This document shows, piece after piece, positions 28,555 through 36,761 of a stretch of DNA of 64,000 nucleotides; the stretch's first letter is position 1, and each line of letters begins with the position of its first letter. The notes under the pieces were generated by a model. The model saw nothing but the letters and a program-made list of their open reading frames with translations, made no database searches and was not told the DNA's origin. This DNA comes from Nitrogeniibacter aestuarii (GTDB lineage: Bacteria > Pseudomonadota > Gammaproteobacteria > Burkholderiales > Rhodocyclaceae). The stretch is from contig NZ_CP071321.1 of the NCBI RefSeq assembly GCF_017309585.1, positions 2,418,001 to 2,482,000 on the forward strand, read 5' to 3'. A program made the position numbers and the translations under genes.

Positions 28555-28569
28555 TTTTCAGGCCATTCT

Positions 28570-28615
28570 CGTACGAAGTGCAAATGTTTACGGACAAATA
28601 ATTGCACTACGTACG
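28570..28615. promoter_or_regulatory. Large inverted repeat, candidate AraC-regulator operator
   Basis: CGTACGAAGTGCAA (28570-28583) and TTGCACTACGTACG (28602-28615) are inverted with 13 of 14 matches and an AT-rich 18-base spacer. The centre-to-centre distance is 32 bases, about three helical turns. It is the dominant feature of the 101-base divergent promoter region. Confidence 0.7.
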
Positions 28616-28655
28616 TCAAGCTGCAAGAACTGATTGAACCCAACCGGAGAACACC

Positions 28656-29192
28656 ATGTTGATGCCCCGCCAGGCCGTCCCGGGCCTGAACCTTCCACTT
28701 CACGGTGGCGGTCACTTCGACCTCGCCGAAGCCGGTGAGCACCGTTTCACGATGCTCGTCTTCTACCGTGGTCTGCACTGCCCGATCTGCGCCAAGTACC
28801 TGAAGGAACTGGCCGGCATGGCCAGCCAGTTTGCCGAACGCGGCGTCAGGCTGGTGGCAATTTCGAGCGACAACGCAGAACGCGCTGCCGAGATGGTCGA
28901 ACGCATCGGCGATACCCCGCTTCCAGTCGCGCACAGTCTGCCGCTGCAACTGGCCCGTGACTGGGGGCTGTATCTGTCCACTTCCCGGGGCAAGACGTCG
29001 ATCGGCATCGAAGAGCCCGCCGTTTTTTCGGAGCCCGGTATCTTCCTGGTTCGCCCCGACGGCACGCTGTATTTCGCTGCCGTACAGACCATGCCATTCG
29101 CGCGGCCAGACTTTGCCGACCTGCTCGGTGCGATCGACTTCGCCATTGCCAAGGACTACCCGGCCCGAGGTGAATACACCGGCGCCGTCTAG
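28656..29192 (+). CDS. Peroxiredoxin-like (AhpC/TSA family) protein
   Basis: A 178-residue thioredoxin-fold protein. The active-site region FYRGLHCPICAKYLKEL has a CxxC pair (Cys42, Cys45) instead of the single peroxidatic Cys in a TxxC context of typical AhpC. Later segments (VRLVAISSDN, FLVRPDGTLYFAAVQ) fit the family. It is likely a thiol oxidoreductase or peroxidase for small oxidants. CGGAGA lies about 6 bases upstream of the ATG. The divergent AraC regulator and the inverted repeat suggest induction by an oxidant or electrophile, which is inference. Confidence 0.85.
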   Translation: MLMPRQAVPGLNLPLHGGGHFDLAEAGEHRFTMLVFYRGLHCPICAKYLKELAGMASQFAERGVRLVAISSDNAERAAEMVERIGDTPLPVAHSLPLQLARDWGLYLSTSRGKTSIGIEEPAVFSEPGIFLVRPDGTLYFAAVQTMPFARPDFADLLGAIDFAIAKDYPARGEYTGAV

Positions 29193-29203
29193 TCACCAGC
29201 GAT

Positions 29204-29223
29204 GGGCGCGGTCCGCCGCGCCC
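29204..29223 (+). terminator. Hairpin after the peroxiredoxin gene
   Basis: GGGCGCGG, loop TCCG, CCGCGCCC; a T-run (CTTTTTCTT) follows only about 9 bases later, so termination strength is uncertain. Confidence 0.5.
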
Positions 29224-29298
29224 GTCCTGCGCTTTTTCTTAGGTTTGTCGCGCAGTCGCGCTAAAATATCGGTCTTTGCAAAACGCCAGAGCGCCATC

Positions 29299-30378
29299 AT
29301 GACTGTCGCACAGACCGAAAACCTCAACATCATCGCCCAGGACGACATGCCGTCGCCGGCCCAGATCAAGGGCGATCTGCCGCTGAGCGAAAACGCCTCG
29401 AAGACGGTGATCGAAGGCCGGCAGGCACTTCAGGCCATTCTGGACCGTGAGGACCCGCGTCTGTTCGTCGTGGTCGGCCCCTGCTCCATTCACGACCCGA
29501 TTGCCGGTCTCGACTATGCCAAGCGACTCAAGGCGCTGGCCGATGAAGTGTCGGACACGCTGATGCTGGTGATGCGGGTCTATTTCGAAAAGCCGCGCAC
29601 CTCCACCGGCTGGAAGGGTTACATCAACGACCCGTACATGGACGACTCCTTCCGCATCGACGAGGGCATGGCCAAGGCGCGCCAGTTCCTCATCGACGTC
29701 AATGAGATCGGGCTGCCCGCCGCCACTGAGGCGCTTGACCCCATCGCCCCCCAGTATTACGGCGACCTGATCTCGTGGACCGCCATTGGCGCCCGTACGT
29801 CCGAATCGCAGACTCACCGTGAAATGGCATCGGGCCTGTCAACGCCGGTGGGTTTCAAGAACACCACCGACGGCTCCCTCGACGCGGCCATCAACGGCAT
29901 CAAGTCCGCCGGCAACCCGCACAGTTTCCTGGGCATCAACGCCCAGGGCCGCTCCGCCATTCTGCGCACCCGTGGCAATCGCTATGGTCATGTCGTGCTG
30001 CGCGGCGGCGCAGGTCGGCCGAACTACGACACCGTGTCGGTGAACCTGGCCGAGCAAGCGCTCGAGAAAGCCGGCGTCGCCAAGAACATCGTGATCGATT
30101 GTTCGCACGCCAACAGCTGGAAGAATCCGGAATACCAACCGCTGGTCATGCGCGACATGGCGCACCAGATCCGCGAAGGCAATCGCTCCATTGTCGGTGC
30201 CATGATCGAGAGCTTCATCGAAGCCGGCAACCAGAAGATTCCGGCCGACCTGAGCGAACTCAAGTATGGCTGCTCGGTGACCGACGCCTGCGTGAGCTGG
30301 GATACCACCGTCGACATGCTGCGCCAGACCCGCGACATGCTGCGCGACGCCATGCCCAAGCGGACTTCCATGGCATGA
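29299..30378 (+). CDS. aroG: 3-deoxy-7-phosphoheptulonate synthase (DAHP synthase, class I)
   Basis: It condenses phosphoenolpyruvate with erythrose 4-phosphate, the first step of the shikimate pathway. The 359-residue product shows the AroF/G/H motifs FVVVGPCSIHDP, YFEKPRTSTGWKG, INDPYMDDSF and the metal site DCSHANSWKNPEYQ. Which aromatic amino acid inhibits it cannot be read from sequence alone. The frame is open upstream, but homology begins at ATG 29299. Its stop overlaps the serB start (ATGA). With pabBC two genes downstream, it forms a chorismate-related operon. Confidence 0.94.
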   Translation: MTVAQTENLNIIAQDDMPSPAQIKGDLPLSENASKTVIEGRQALQAILDREDPRLFVVVGPCSIHDPIAGLDYAKRLKALADEVSDTLMLVMRVYFEKPRTSTGWKGYINDPYMDDSFRIDEGMAKARQFLIDVNEIGLPAATEALDPIAPQYYGDLISWTAIGARTSESQTHREMASGLSTPVGFKNTTDGSLDAAINGIKSAGNPHSFLGINAQGRSAILRTRGNRYGHVVLRGGAGRPNYDTVSVNLAEQALEKAGVAKNIVIDCSHANSWKNPEYQPLVMRDMAHQIREGNRSIVGAMIESFIEAGNQKIPADLSELKYGCSVTDACVSWDTTVDMLRQTRDMLRDAMPKRTSMA

Positions 30379-31205
30379 ACCTTGTCGTTCTCGGGCAGGA
30401 TATTGAAACGCGCCTGCTCAAAACCCTGGCCAAACACACTGGCGCAGAACGCATCGAACAGATTCATCCGACCGCTTTTCGCATTGTCGGCGCGCTGACC
30501 CGCGAGGGCGTCGCCCCGCTGTGCGAAGAGGCGAGTGTCGACTTCGCCTTCGTGCCCAGCGGCCGGCGTCTCGATGATTTCGGCCTGTTCGTGACCGACA
30601 TGGACTCGACCCTCATCGACATCGAGTGTATCGACGAGATCGCGTTCGAATACGGCAAGAAAACCCAGGTGGCCGAAATCACCGAAGCCGCCATGCGTGG
30701 GGAGATGGATTTTCGCGAATCGCTCACGCGCCGGGTCGATCTGCTCACCGGGCTGGACGTGTCGGCACTCGAAACCGTGTTCGAAGAGCGGCTCAATCTC
30801 AATCCGGGCGCGCATGAACTCATGGCCGGCTTGAAGAAGGCCGGCATTGCCTCGATGCTGGTCTCCGGCGGCTTCACCTTCTTCACGGAACGGCTGAAGG
30901 CAGATCTCGGATTCGACTTTGCCTACGCCAACGAGCTGGAAGTGAGCGACGGCAAGCTGACCGGTCGGGTCAGCGGACCGATTATCGACGGCGAGGCCAA
31001 GGCCGCACATCTGGTGAGGGTGCGTGACGAGATGGCACTGCCGGCCGATCGCGTCATCGCGGCCGGCGACGGCGCCAATGACCTGCCCATGTTCAGAGCC
31101 TCTGGCTTCAGTGTGGCCTTTCGTGGCAAGCCCGTTCTGCGCGCCGAAGCCGATTGCTGCCTCAACCATTCGGGCCTGGACGCCATTCTCGATCTTTTCG
31201 AGTAA
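30375..31205 (+). CDS. serB: Phosphoserine phosphatase SerB
   Basis: It hydrolyses phosphoserine to serine, the last step of serine synthesis. The 276-residue HAD-family protein has motif I FVTDMDSTLID (nucleophile Asp75, acid Asp77), motif II LVSGGF, motif III Lys in GEAKAAHL and motif IV GDGANDLPM. The N-terminal 65 residues are a reduced regulatory domain as in proteobacterial SerB. The start overlaps the aroG stop by 4 bases, so the genes are translationally coupled. Confidence 0.95.
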   Translation: MNLVVLGQDIETRLLKTLAKHTGAERIEQIHPTAFRIVGALTREGVAPLCEEASVDFAFVPSGRRLDDFGLFVTDMDSTLIDIECIDEIAFEYGKKTQVAEITEAAMRGEMDFRESLTRRVDLLTGLDVSALETVFEERLNLNPGAHELMAGLKKAGIASMLVSGGFTFFTERLKADLGFDFAYANELEVSDGKLTGRVSGPIIDGEAKAAHLVRVRDEMALPADRVIAAGDGANDLPMFRASGFSVAFRGKPVLRAEADCCLNHSGLDAILDLFE

Positions 31206-31210
31206 GTCGC

Positions 31211-32968
31211 GTGTATCGCAGCGACACGCCACTCGCCCTCTTCGACAGCAATCTGGACGGCGGGCGCGCGATTCGGCTGAAGCGCTGTGTCGAACACCTG
31301 CGCTGTACCGAACCTGCCCAGCTGGATGACGCCTTTGCACGTATCGAGCGCGCGGGTCGACACGGCCACTGGGTAGCCCTGGCCGCGGCCTATGAGCTGG
31401 GCTATGTGCTCGAAGACAAACTCGAAGCGCTCCGTCCGCCCGACACCACCCCTTTGCTCGAGGCCTGGATATTCGCCGACTGCGACTCATTGACCGAAGA
31501 CCAGGTGGAGCAATGGCTTGCTGAAACACCAGGCCCGGCCGGCTTGCGTGACTTCGGACCCGCCCTTCAGATGTCGGACTACCTCGCTGCAGTCGATTCT
31601 GTGCGCGACTATATCGACCGGGGCGATTGCTACCAGGCCAACTTCACCTTCCCCTGCCATGCGCACGCCTATGGCGAGCCCAGAGCTCTGTATCGCCAGT
31701 TACGGCATGCCCAGCCGGTGCGCTACGGCGCATATATCGAGCACGGCAACGGCGTCCTGCTTTCGCGCTCGCCCGAGCTGTTTGTCGAGCGGATCGGTCA
31801 GACACTCACCTGCCGGCCAATGAAAGGCACGGCCCCCGCCACGGCAGCGCCCGAAGCACTCACCCGGAGTGCCAAGAACCGGGCCGAGAACGTAATGATC
31901 GTGGACCTGATCCGCAACGATCTGGGCCGGCTGGCACCGGCTGGCGGGGTGTCCGTCCCGCGGCTTTTTACCGCCGAACGCTACTCCACGGTCTGGCAGA
32001 TGACGTCCACAGTGGAAGCCAGGCATGTCCGCGCTGGTCTGAAGGCAATCTTCGGCGCGCTGTTCCCGTGCGGCTCGGTCACCGGCGCACCCAAGATTCG
32101 CGCCATGCAGATCATTCGCGAGCTCGAGCGCCGTCCGCGCGGGGTGTATTGCGGCGCCATCGGCTGGATCGCCCCTAACGGTGACTTCGGATTCAACGTG
32201 CCAATCCGCACGCTTGAAATCCAGCCATCAGGGCAGGTCCGCTACGGCACCGGCAGCGGCATCGTCTTTGACTCGGACCCGCTGGGCGAATGGCGTGAAT
32301 GCCAGCTCAAGACGCACTTTCTTCAGGACCTTCCGGAAAAGATCGGCCTGATCGAGACCATGCGCTGCCATGGCGGCATGCGCGAGCCGGTGCCCTGGCT
32401 GCAAGCACACATGGCTCGCCTTGATCGCAGTGCACGCGCACTGGGCATCGCAATCGATACCGACGATGTCGCATCGCGCGTGATGGCGCTCGCGTCATCG
32501 CTGCGAGGCACTCAGCGGATCCGGCTCGAAGTGTCTGGGCACGGCCAGATCGAACTGTCGCACGGCCCCCTCGAACCGACGCCGGTCCGGCCAAGCGTGG
32601 TGGTGGCGAAAACGCCACTTGAGGCAGATCTGTCGCTCAGCCGGTTCAAGACCACCCTGCGCCGTCAGTACGACGACACCTTGCGTGAGGTCATGAAGCA
32701 AGGACACTTCGATGCCATCTTCACGGGCCATGACGGGGAACTCGTCGAAGGCTGCAGAAGCACCCTGTTTCTGCGGCTAGGTGAGCACCTCTATACCCCG
32801 CCGCTCTCCAGCGGTGCGCTCGACGGCATCTGCCGGCAGCACCTGCTCCGCTGCGGGCTGGCACGGGAGCGCAAGCTGACGCTCCCGGATCTGGCGAGTG
32901 CGCAGCGCGTGTACATGGGCAATGCCCTGCGAGGCCTGGTTGAAGTGCGCGTGCTCACAGAAGCTTAA
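31211..32968 (+). CDS. pabB: Aminodeoxychorismate synthase component I fused to aminodeoxychorismate lyase
   Basis: A 585-residue fusion for p-aminobenzoate and folate synthesis. Residues 1-370 are PabB: SRSPELFVER, then RPMKGTAP, whose Lys is typical of ADC synthase rather than anthranilate synthase, then NVMIVDLIRNDLGR and PCGSVTGAPKIRAMQII. Residues about 375-585 are a PabC-type class IV PLP domain (LSRFKTTLRRQYDD with the candidate PLP Lys, and the end RVYMGNALRGLVEV). The GTG at 31211, 5 bases after serB, is the only good start. The glutaminase subunit PabA is not in the window. Confidence 0.93.
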   Translation: MYRSDTPLALFDSNLDGGRAIRLKRCVEHLRCTEPAQLDDAFARIERAGRHGHWVALAAAYELGYVLEDKLEALRPPDTTPLLEAWIFADCDSLTEDQVEQWLAETPGPAGLRDFGPALQMSDYLAAVDSVRDYIDRGDCYQANFTFPCHAHAYGEPRALYRQLRHAQPVRYGAYIEHGNGVLLSRSPELFVERIGQTLTCRPMKGTAPATAAPEALTRSAKNRAENVMIVDLIRNDLGRLAPAGGVSVPRLFTAERYSTVWQMTSTVEARHVRAGLKAIFGALFPCGSVTGAPKIRAMQIIRELERRPRGVYCGAIGWIAPNGDFGFNVPIRTLEIQPSGQVRYGTGSGIVFDSDPLGEWRECQLKTHFLQDLPEKIGLIETMRCHGGMREPVPWLQAHMARLDRSARALGIAIDTDDVASRVMALASSLRGTQRIRLEVSGHGQIELSHGPLEPTPVRPSVVVAKTPLEADLSLSRFKTTLRRQYDDTLREVMKQGHFDAIFTGHDGELVEGCRSTLFLRLGEHLYTPPLSSGALDGICRQHLLRCGLARERKLTLPDLASAQRVYMGNALRGLVEVRVLTEA

Positions 32969-33076
32969 GGCAGCGCTTCAACGCCCTCGGGCATCGCAAC
33001 GTCGGACTCTGAACGGATCTACTGGCAGAAAGTACCCCGAACAAGACCGCGACTACAGCATGCACAAAAGCATGAA

Positions 33077-34003
33077 TCAGTCCGAAGCAGCATGGCCACC
33101 TGCACGACTCCACGGTGGCTCGCGGAATGCGTCGGCGAGGAAGTCCACGAGCGCCCTGACTTTGACCGACAGATGCTTGCGCGACGGGTACACCACGTAG
33201 ATGCCGATCTCTCTACAGCGGAATTGTGGAAACAGGTGCACGAGCCGGCCGGCCGCCAGGTCGTCCGCAACGAGGAAGTCGGGTTCCATCCCGATACCGA
33301 CGTCATCGAGAATCAGGGACCGGCAGGTATCCCCGTTGTTTGCTCTGGCCCTGGGTTTGGTGTTCACCTCAACGACGCCCTCGGTATCGGACTCGAATCG
33401 CCAGACGTCGCCGGACGCGGCATAGGCGTAGCCGATCATCTGATGGCCATCGAGCTCCTCGGGATGGCGTGGCAATCCGTGAGCCTGGATATAGCCCGGG
33501 CTGGCAACCGCGATGATCTGCGTGGTCGCCAGCTTGCGATGCACGAGCGTGGAGTCCACGAGACGACTGATCCGGATCACTGCGTCGAAGCCCTCGTCCA
33601 CCACATCGACAATACGATCGGACAGATCGATTTCCAGCTCCACGTTCGGGTAGCGCTTCATGAAACGCCCCCAGACCGGGGACAGATGGCGAATGCCGAA
33701 GGACACCGGGGCGTTGATACGCAGTTTGCCGACGGCAGTGCCGGTCACGGCGCCGACGGCACTATCGGCCTCATCCAGTTCCGCCATGATCTGTTTGCAG
33801 CGATCGTAGTAGGCGCGACCGGCCTCCGTGATCGACAGTCGCCGGGTCGTGCGCTGGAGCAATCTGGCCCCCAGCCGCTTCTCCAGCTCAACCACGGCGC
33901 GCGAAACCGCCGCCTTTGAGACATGAAGCGTATCGCCCGCGGCGACAAAGCTGCCTTCTTCGACAACGGTAACAAACGCCTCAATTTCTTTGAATCGATC
34001 CAT
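33077..34003 (-). CDS. LysR family transcriptional regulator
   Basis: A 308-residue regulator with the N-terminal winged helix-turn-helix (MDRFKEIEAFVTVVEEGSFV, then KAAVSRAVVELEKRLGARLLQRTTR) and a LysR substrate domain from about residue 90. It belongs to the DNA-binding subgroup often found beside oxidoreductases. It is divergent from a dioxygenase/cytochrome b561/YceI operon, and a T-N11-A palindrome lies between them. The inducer is unknown; a quinone or aromatic compound would fit its neighbours. Confidence 0.93.
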   Translation of the reverse strand: MDRFKEIEAFVTVVEEGSFVAAGDTLHVSKAAVSRAVVELEKRLGARLLQRTTRRLSITEAGRAYYDRCKQIMAELDEADSAVGAVTGTAVGKLRINAPVSFGIRHLSPVWGRFMKRYPNVELEIDLSDRIVDVVDEGFDAVIRISRLVDSTLVHRKLATTQIIAVASPGYIQAHGLPRHPEELDGHQMIGYAYAASGDVWRFESDTEGVVEVNTKPRARANNGDTCRSLILDDVGIGMEPDFLVADDLAAGRLVHLFPQFRCREIGIYVVYPSRKHLSVKVRALVDFLADAFREPPWSRAGGHAASD

Positions 34004-34014
34004 CTTCGCCTCGT

Positions 34015-34035
34015 TTGTTACGCAATACGCAACAA
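34015..34035. promoter_or_regulatory. LysR-type binding site (T-N11-A palindrome)
   Basis: TTGTT-N11-AACAA, with 7 of 8 outer positions symmetric (TTGTTACG versus CGCAACAA). It starts 12 bases upstream of the regulator's ATG and 88 bases before the dioxygenase gene, the usual place for a LysR activation and autorepression site. Confidence 0.65.
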
Positions 34036-34122
34036 TACATCAAACCAAACACGGTTTTTTCTTCCAGGAACCTTTCCTAAGATGGCTCCATCGAACAACG
34101 CTAGAACCCACTTGGTATCGCC

Positions 34123-34959
34123 ATGACATTTCCCAGTCTATTCGTCTCACATGGCTCGCCCATGTTCGCGCTCGACCCGGGCGAACTGGGTCCCAAACTC
34201 ACGGCTTACGGTCAACGCCTCAAGCGCCCTCGGGCAGTGCTCGTCATGTCGCCTCATTCGATGGCACGGACACCCACGATCACCAGCGGCCAGGTGCTTG
34301 AGACCGTCCATGACTTCGGCGGGTTTCCGCACGCCCTGTATCGGGTCCGGTACGACGCTCCCGGCGCCCCCGAAGTGGCCGCCGAGGTGGCTACCCACTT
34401 GCGTGGTCTGGGCCTGCCCGTGCAGGAAGATCCGAGTGCCGGCCGCGACCACGGTGGCTGGGTGCCGATGATCCACCTCTTCCCCGAGGCGGACGTGCCC
34501 GTCATCCAGATCACGCAACCGGCTTCACCGTCGCCACTCGCGCACTTGGAACTGGGCCGGGCTCTTTCGCCCTTGCGTGAACGCGGCATTCTGATCGTCG
34601 GCTCGGGCAGCCTGACCCACAACCTTTACGACATGGGCGCCGGCCCGTCGGCTGGCGACTACGCGCAGAGCTTTGCCGGCTGGGTCTTTCGCACCCTCGC
34701 CGACGGCGATCTCGAAGCCCTGCTCAACTACCGCACCCAATGTCCGGATGCCCGACGAGCGCACCCGACGGATGAGCACTTTCTGCCGCTGTTCTTCGCC
34801 ATCGGCGCGGCTGGGGCCGACTGGACACATGTCCAGCGCATCGCTGGCGGCATCACCAACGACGTCTTGAGCATGGACAGCTTCGTGTTCGGCGATCTGG
34901 AAAACCGGGTTGAGCAGCTCGATCAGGTCAAGCTCGACTTTTCGGAGATCGACGGATGA
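34123..34959 (+). CDS. DODA-type (class III) extradiol ring-cleavage dioxygenase
   Basis: A 278-residue protein of the LigB-like/YgiD (4,5-DOPA dioxygenase) family. Metal-ligand regions are FVSHGSPMFA (His), VLVMSPHS (His) and GRDHGGWVPM (His), with the C-terminal SLTHNLYDM. In bacteria the natural substrate is usually unknown; cleavage of catecholic compounds is expected. The stop overlaps the next start (ATGA). Co-transcription with a cytochrome b561 and YceI proteins points to quinone or catechol chemistry rather than a full degradation pathway. Confidence 0.92.
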   Translation: MTFPSLFVSHGSPMFALDPGELGPKLTAYGQRLKRPRAVLVMSPHSMARTPTITSGQVLETVHDFGGFPHALYRVRYDAPGAPEVAAEVATHLRGLGLPVQEDPSAGRDHGGWVPMIHLFPEADVPVIQITQPASPSPLAHLELGRALSPLRERGILIVGSGSLTHNLYDMGAGPSAGDYAQSFAGWVFRTLADGDLEALLNYRTQCPDARRAHPTDEHFLPLFFAIGAAGADWTHVQRIAGGITNDVLSMDSFVFGDLENRVEQLDQVKLDFSEIDG

Positions 34960-35510
34960 ACGCCAAATACACGCGCACTGCGATCGGCCTTCACTGGCTG
35001 ATCTTTCTGGCGATCTCGGGCACCTTCGCGCTGGGGGTGTATATGCACGAGCTGCCCCTGTCGCCAGACAAACTCAAGCTCTATTCCTGGCACAAATGGG
35101 CCGGCGTGAGCATCTTCACGCTGGTCCTCATCCGCCTCGCCTGGCGTATCACGCACCCCGCGCCGCCCCTGCCGGCACACATGCCGCCGCTCCAGCGAAA
35201 AGCGGCCCAGGGGGCTCACTGGGCCTTGTACGGGCTGATGTTCGCCATTCCGCTCACCGGGTGGCTGATGAGCTCGGCCAAGGGCTTCCAGACCGTCTGG
35301 TTCGGCGTCATTCCCCTGCCCGATCTGCTGGCGAAAGACAAAGCACTGGGCGACGCGCTGGCCGAGGTTCACGAAGCGCTGAACTTTACGTTGCTCGGCC
35401 TCGTGATTCTTCACGCCGCAGCCGCGCTGAAACACCACTTTATCGATCGCGACACCGTGCTGACCCGGATGCTGCCGGGCCGGCACGCCCCCAGGAGTCA
35501 GTCATCATGA
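34956..35510 (+). CDS. Cytochrome b561 family membrane protein
   Basis: A di-heme b-type cytochrome of 184 residues with four membrane helices. Heme-ligand His candidates are in AIGLHWLIF, YSWHKWAGV, AEVHEALNF and VILHAAAALKHH. In E. coli the homologue CybB transfers electrons from ubiquinol to superoxide. It overlaps both neighbours by 4 bases (ATGA at each end), so the dioxygenase, this gene and the first YceI are made together. Confidence 0.93.
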   Translation: MNAKYTRTAIGLHWLIFLAISGTFALGVYMHELPLSPDKLKLYSWHKWAGVSIFTLVLIRLAWRITHPAPPLPAHMPPLQRKAAQGAHWALYGLMFAIPLTGWLMSSAKGFQTVWFGVIPLPDLLAKDKALGDALAEVHEALNFTLLGLVILHAAAALKHHFIDRDTVLTRMLPGRHAPRSQSS

Positions 35511-36076
35511 ACAAACCCATCATTCGCGTTTGCCTGGCCGCATTACTCGGTCTGCCCATGGCAGCCAGCGCACAGAACTATGCCGAGCTCGATCAGGCGA
35601 ACAGCACACTGGGTTTCACCTATACCCAGATGGGGGTCAGCCTCGACGGCAAGTTCCCCCGCTTCGACGCCTCGTTGACCTACGATCCGGCTGCCCCGGC
35701 CTCGGCCACCACCCGGGTCGTCGTGCCGTTGGCGCCCATCGACACCGGCTCTGCCGAGGGGGATGCCGAAGTACAGGGCAAGGACTGGTTCGCCACCGAC
35801 ACGCACCCCACGGCGAGCTTCACCTCGACCTCGGTCGAAGCGAAAGGACCGGGCCAGCTGTTGGTGACCGGCACGCTGTCCATCAAGGGAAATGATCGCA
35901 CCGTCTCCGTCCCGGTCAGCGTCACCGAGGCGAACGGCACGGCCACCTTTGACGGCACGCTCAAGATCAACCGGACCGACTTCGGTGTCGGCGCCGGCAT
36001 ATGGGGCGACCCTGAGGTGGTCGCCCACGAAGTCTCCATCTCTTTTCATCTGGTGGCTGCGCCCGCAGCGCAGTGA
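35507..36076 (+). CDS. YceI family periplasmic protein (first copy)
   Basis: A 189-residue secreted lipocalin-like protein: signal peptide 1-22 (ending ASA), then YAELDQANSTLGFTYTQMGV and the family end VSISFHLVA. YceI proteins bind polyprenoid or quinone-like isoprenoid molecules. It has CAGGAG upstream and overlaps the cytochrome gene by 4 bases. The YceI/cytochrome b561 pairing is widespread and supports a quinone-related redox function. It is only distantly similar to the next copy. Confidence 0.93.
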   Translation: MNKPIIRVCLAALLGLPMAASAQNYAELDQANSTLGFTYTQMGVSLDGKFPRFDASLTYDPAAPASATTRVVVPLAPIDTGSAEGDAEVQGKDWFATDTHPTASFTSTSVEAKGPGQLLVTGTLSIKGNDRTVSVPVSVTEANGTATFDGTLKINRTDFGVGAGIWGDPEVVAHEVSISFHLVAAPAAQ

Positions 36077-36125
36077 CCGCACTCACGTTCAACACGACAT
36101 TTCGACAAACCCAACGAGGACCAAA

Positions 36126-36698
36126 ATGAAACAGACCATCGCTGCCGCCATTCTCGCTTCGACCTTCGCCTTGCCCGTGTTCGCCGAACCGGTCACCTAC
36201 ACGGTCGATACGCACCACACCTACCCGCGCTTCTCCTACACCCACCTGGGTTTCTCCAAGCAGATCCAGCGCTTCGACAACACCACCGGCACGGTGGTGT
36301 ATGACGCACAAGCCCGGACGGCGACGGTGGACATCACCATCGACATGACCTCGGTCGACACCGGCTACGACACCTTCGACGGTCATATCCAGGGTGAAGA
36401 CTTTTTCGACACCGCCAAGTATCCGACCGCGACCTTCAAATCCACCAAAGTGGTGTTCGACGGCGATACGCCCAAAGCCATTGAAGGTGAGCTGACCATG
36501 AAGGGCATCACCAAGCCGGTCACGCTTGAAGTCACGAGCTTCAAGAGCACCGATTCGCACCCGATGCTCAACAAGCCGGCCATCGGCGCAAACGCGGTCA
36601 CCACGGTCAAGCGTACCGAGTTCAATGCCGGCAAGTACGCCCCGGCCGTGAGCGACGAAGTGGTGATCGATATCGCCCTTGAAGCCATCGCCAAATAA
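36126..36698 (+). CDS. YceI family periplasmic protein (second copy)
   Basis: A 190-residue secreted YceI protein: signal peptide 1-20 (ending VFA), then YTVDTHHTYPRFSYTHLGFS, EGELTMKGITKPVTLEV and the end VVIDIALEAIAK, which matches the typical E. coli-like YceI more closely than the first copy. GAGGA lies upstream of ATG 36126. The two tandem copies probably arose by old duplication and may bind different isoprenoids. Confidence 0.94.
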   Translation: MKQTIAAAILASTFALPVFAEPVTYTVDTHHTYPRFSYTHLGFSKQIQRFDNTTGTVVYDAQARTATVDITIDMTSVDTGYDTFDGHIQGEDFFDTAKYPTATFKSTKVVFDGDTPKAIEGELTMKGITKPVTLEVTSFKSTDSHPMLNKPAIGANAVTTVKRTEFNAGKYAPAVSDEVVIDIALEAIAK

Positions 36699-36761
36699 AT
36701 CGAACTACACAAAGCGGCAGGCACGCGGATGCCTGCCGCGCCAACCCCAAGGAGATCGCAA

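Noticed and set aside
31211..32968. Anthranilate synthase (TrpE)
   Set aside because: The active-site segment is PMKGT with Lys, as in PabB, and the protein is fused to a PabC-like domain.
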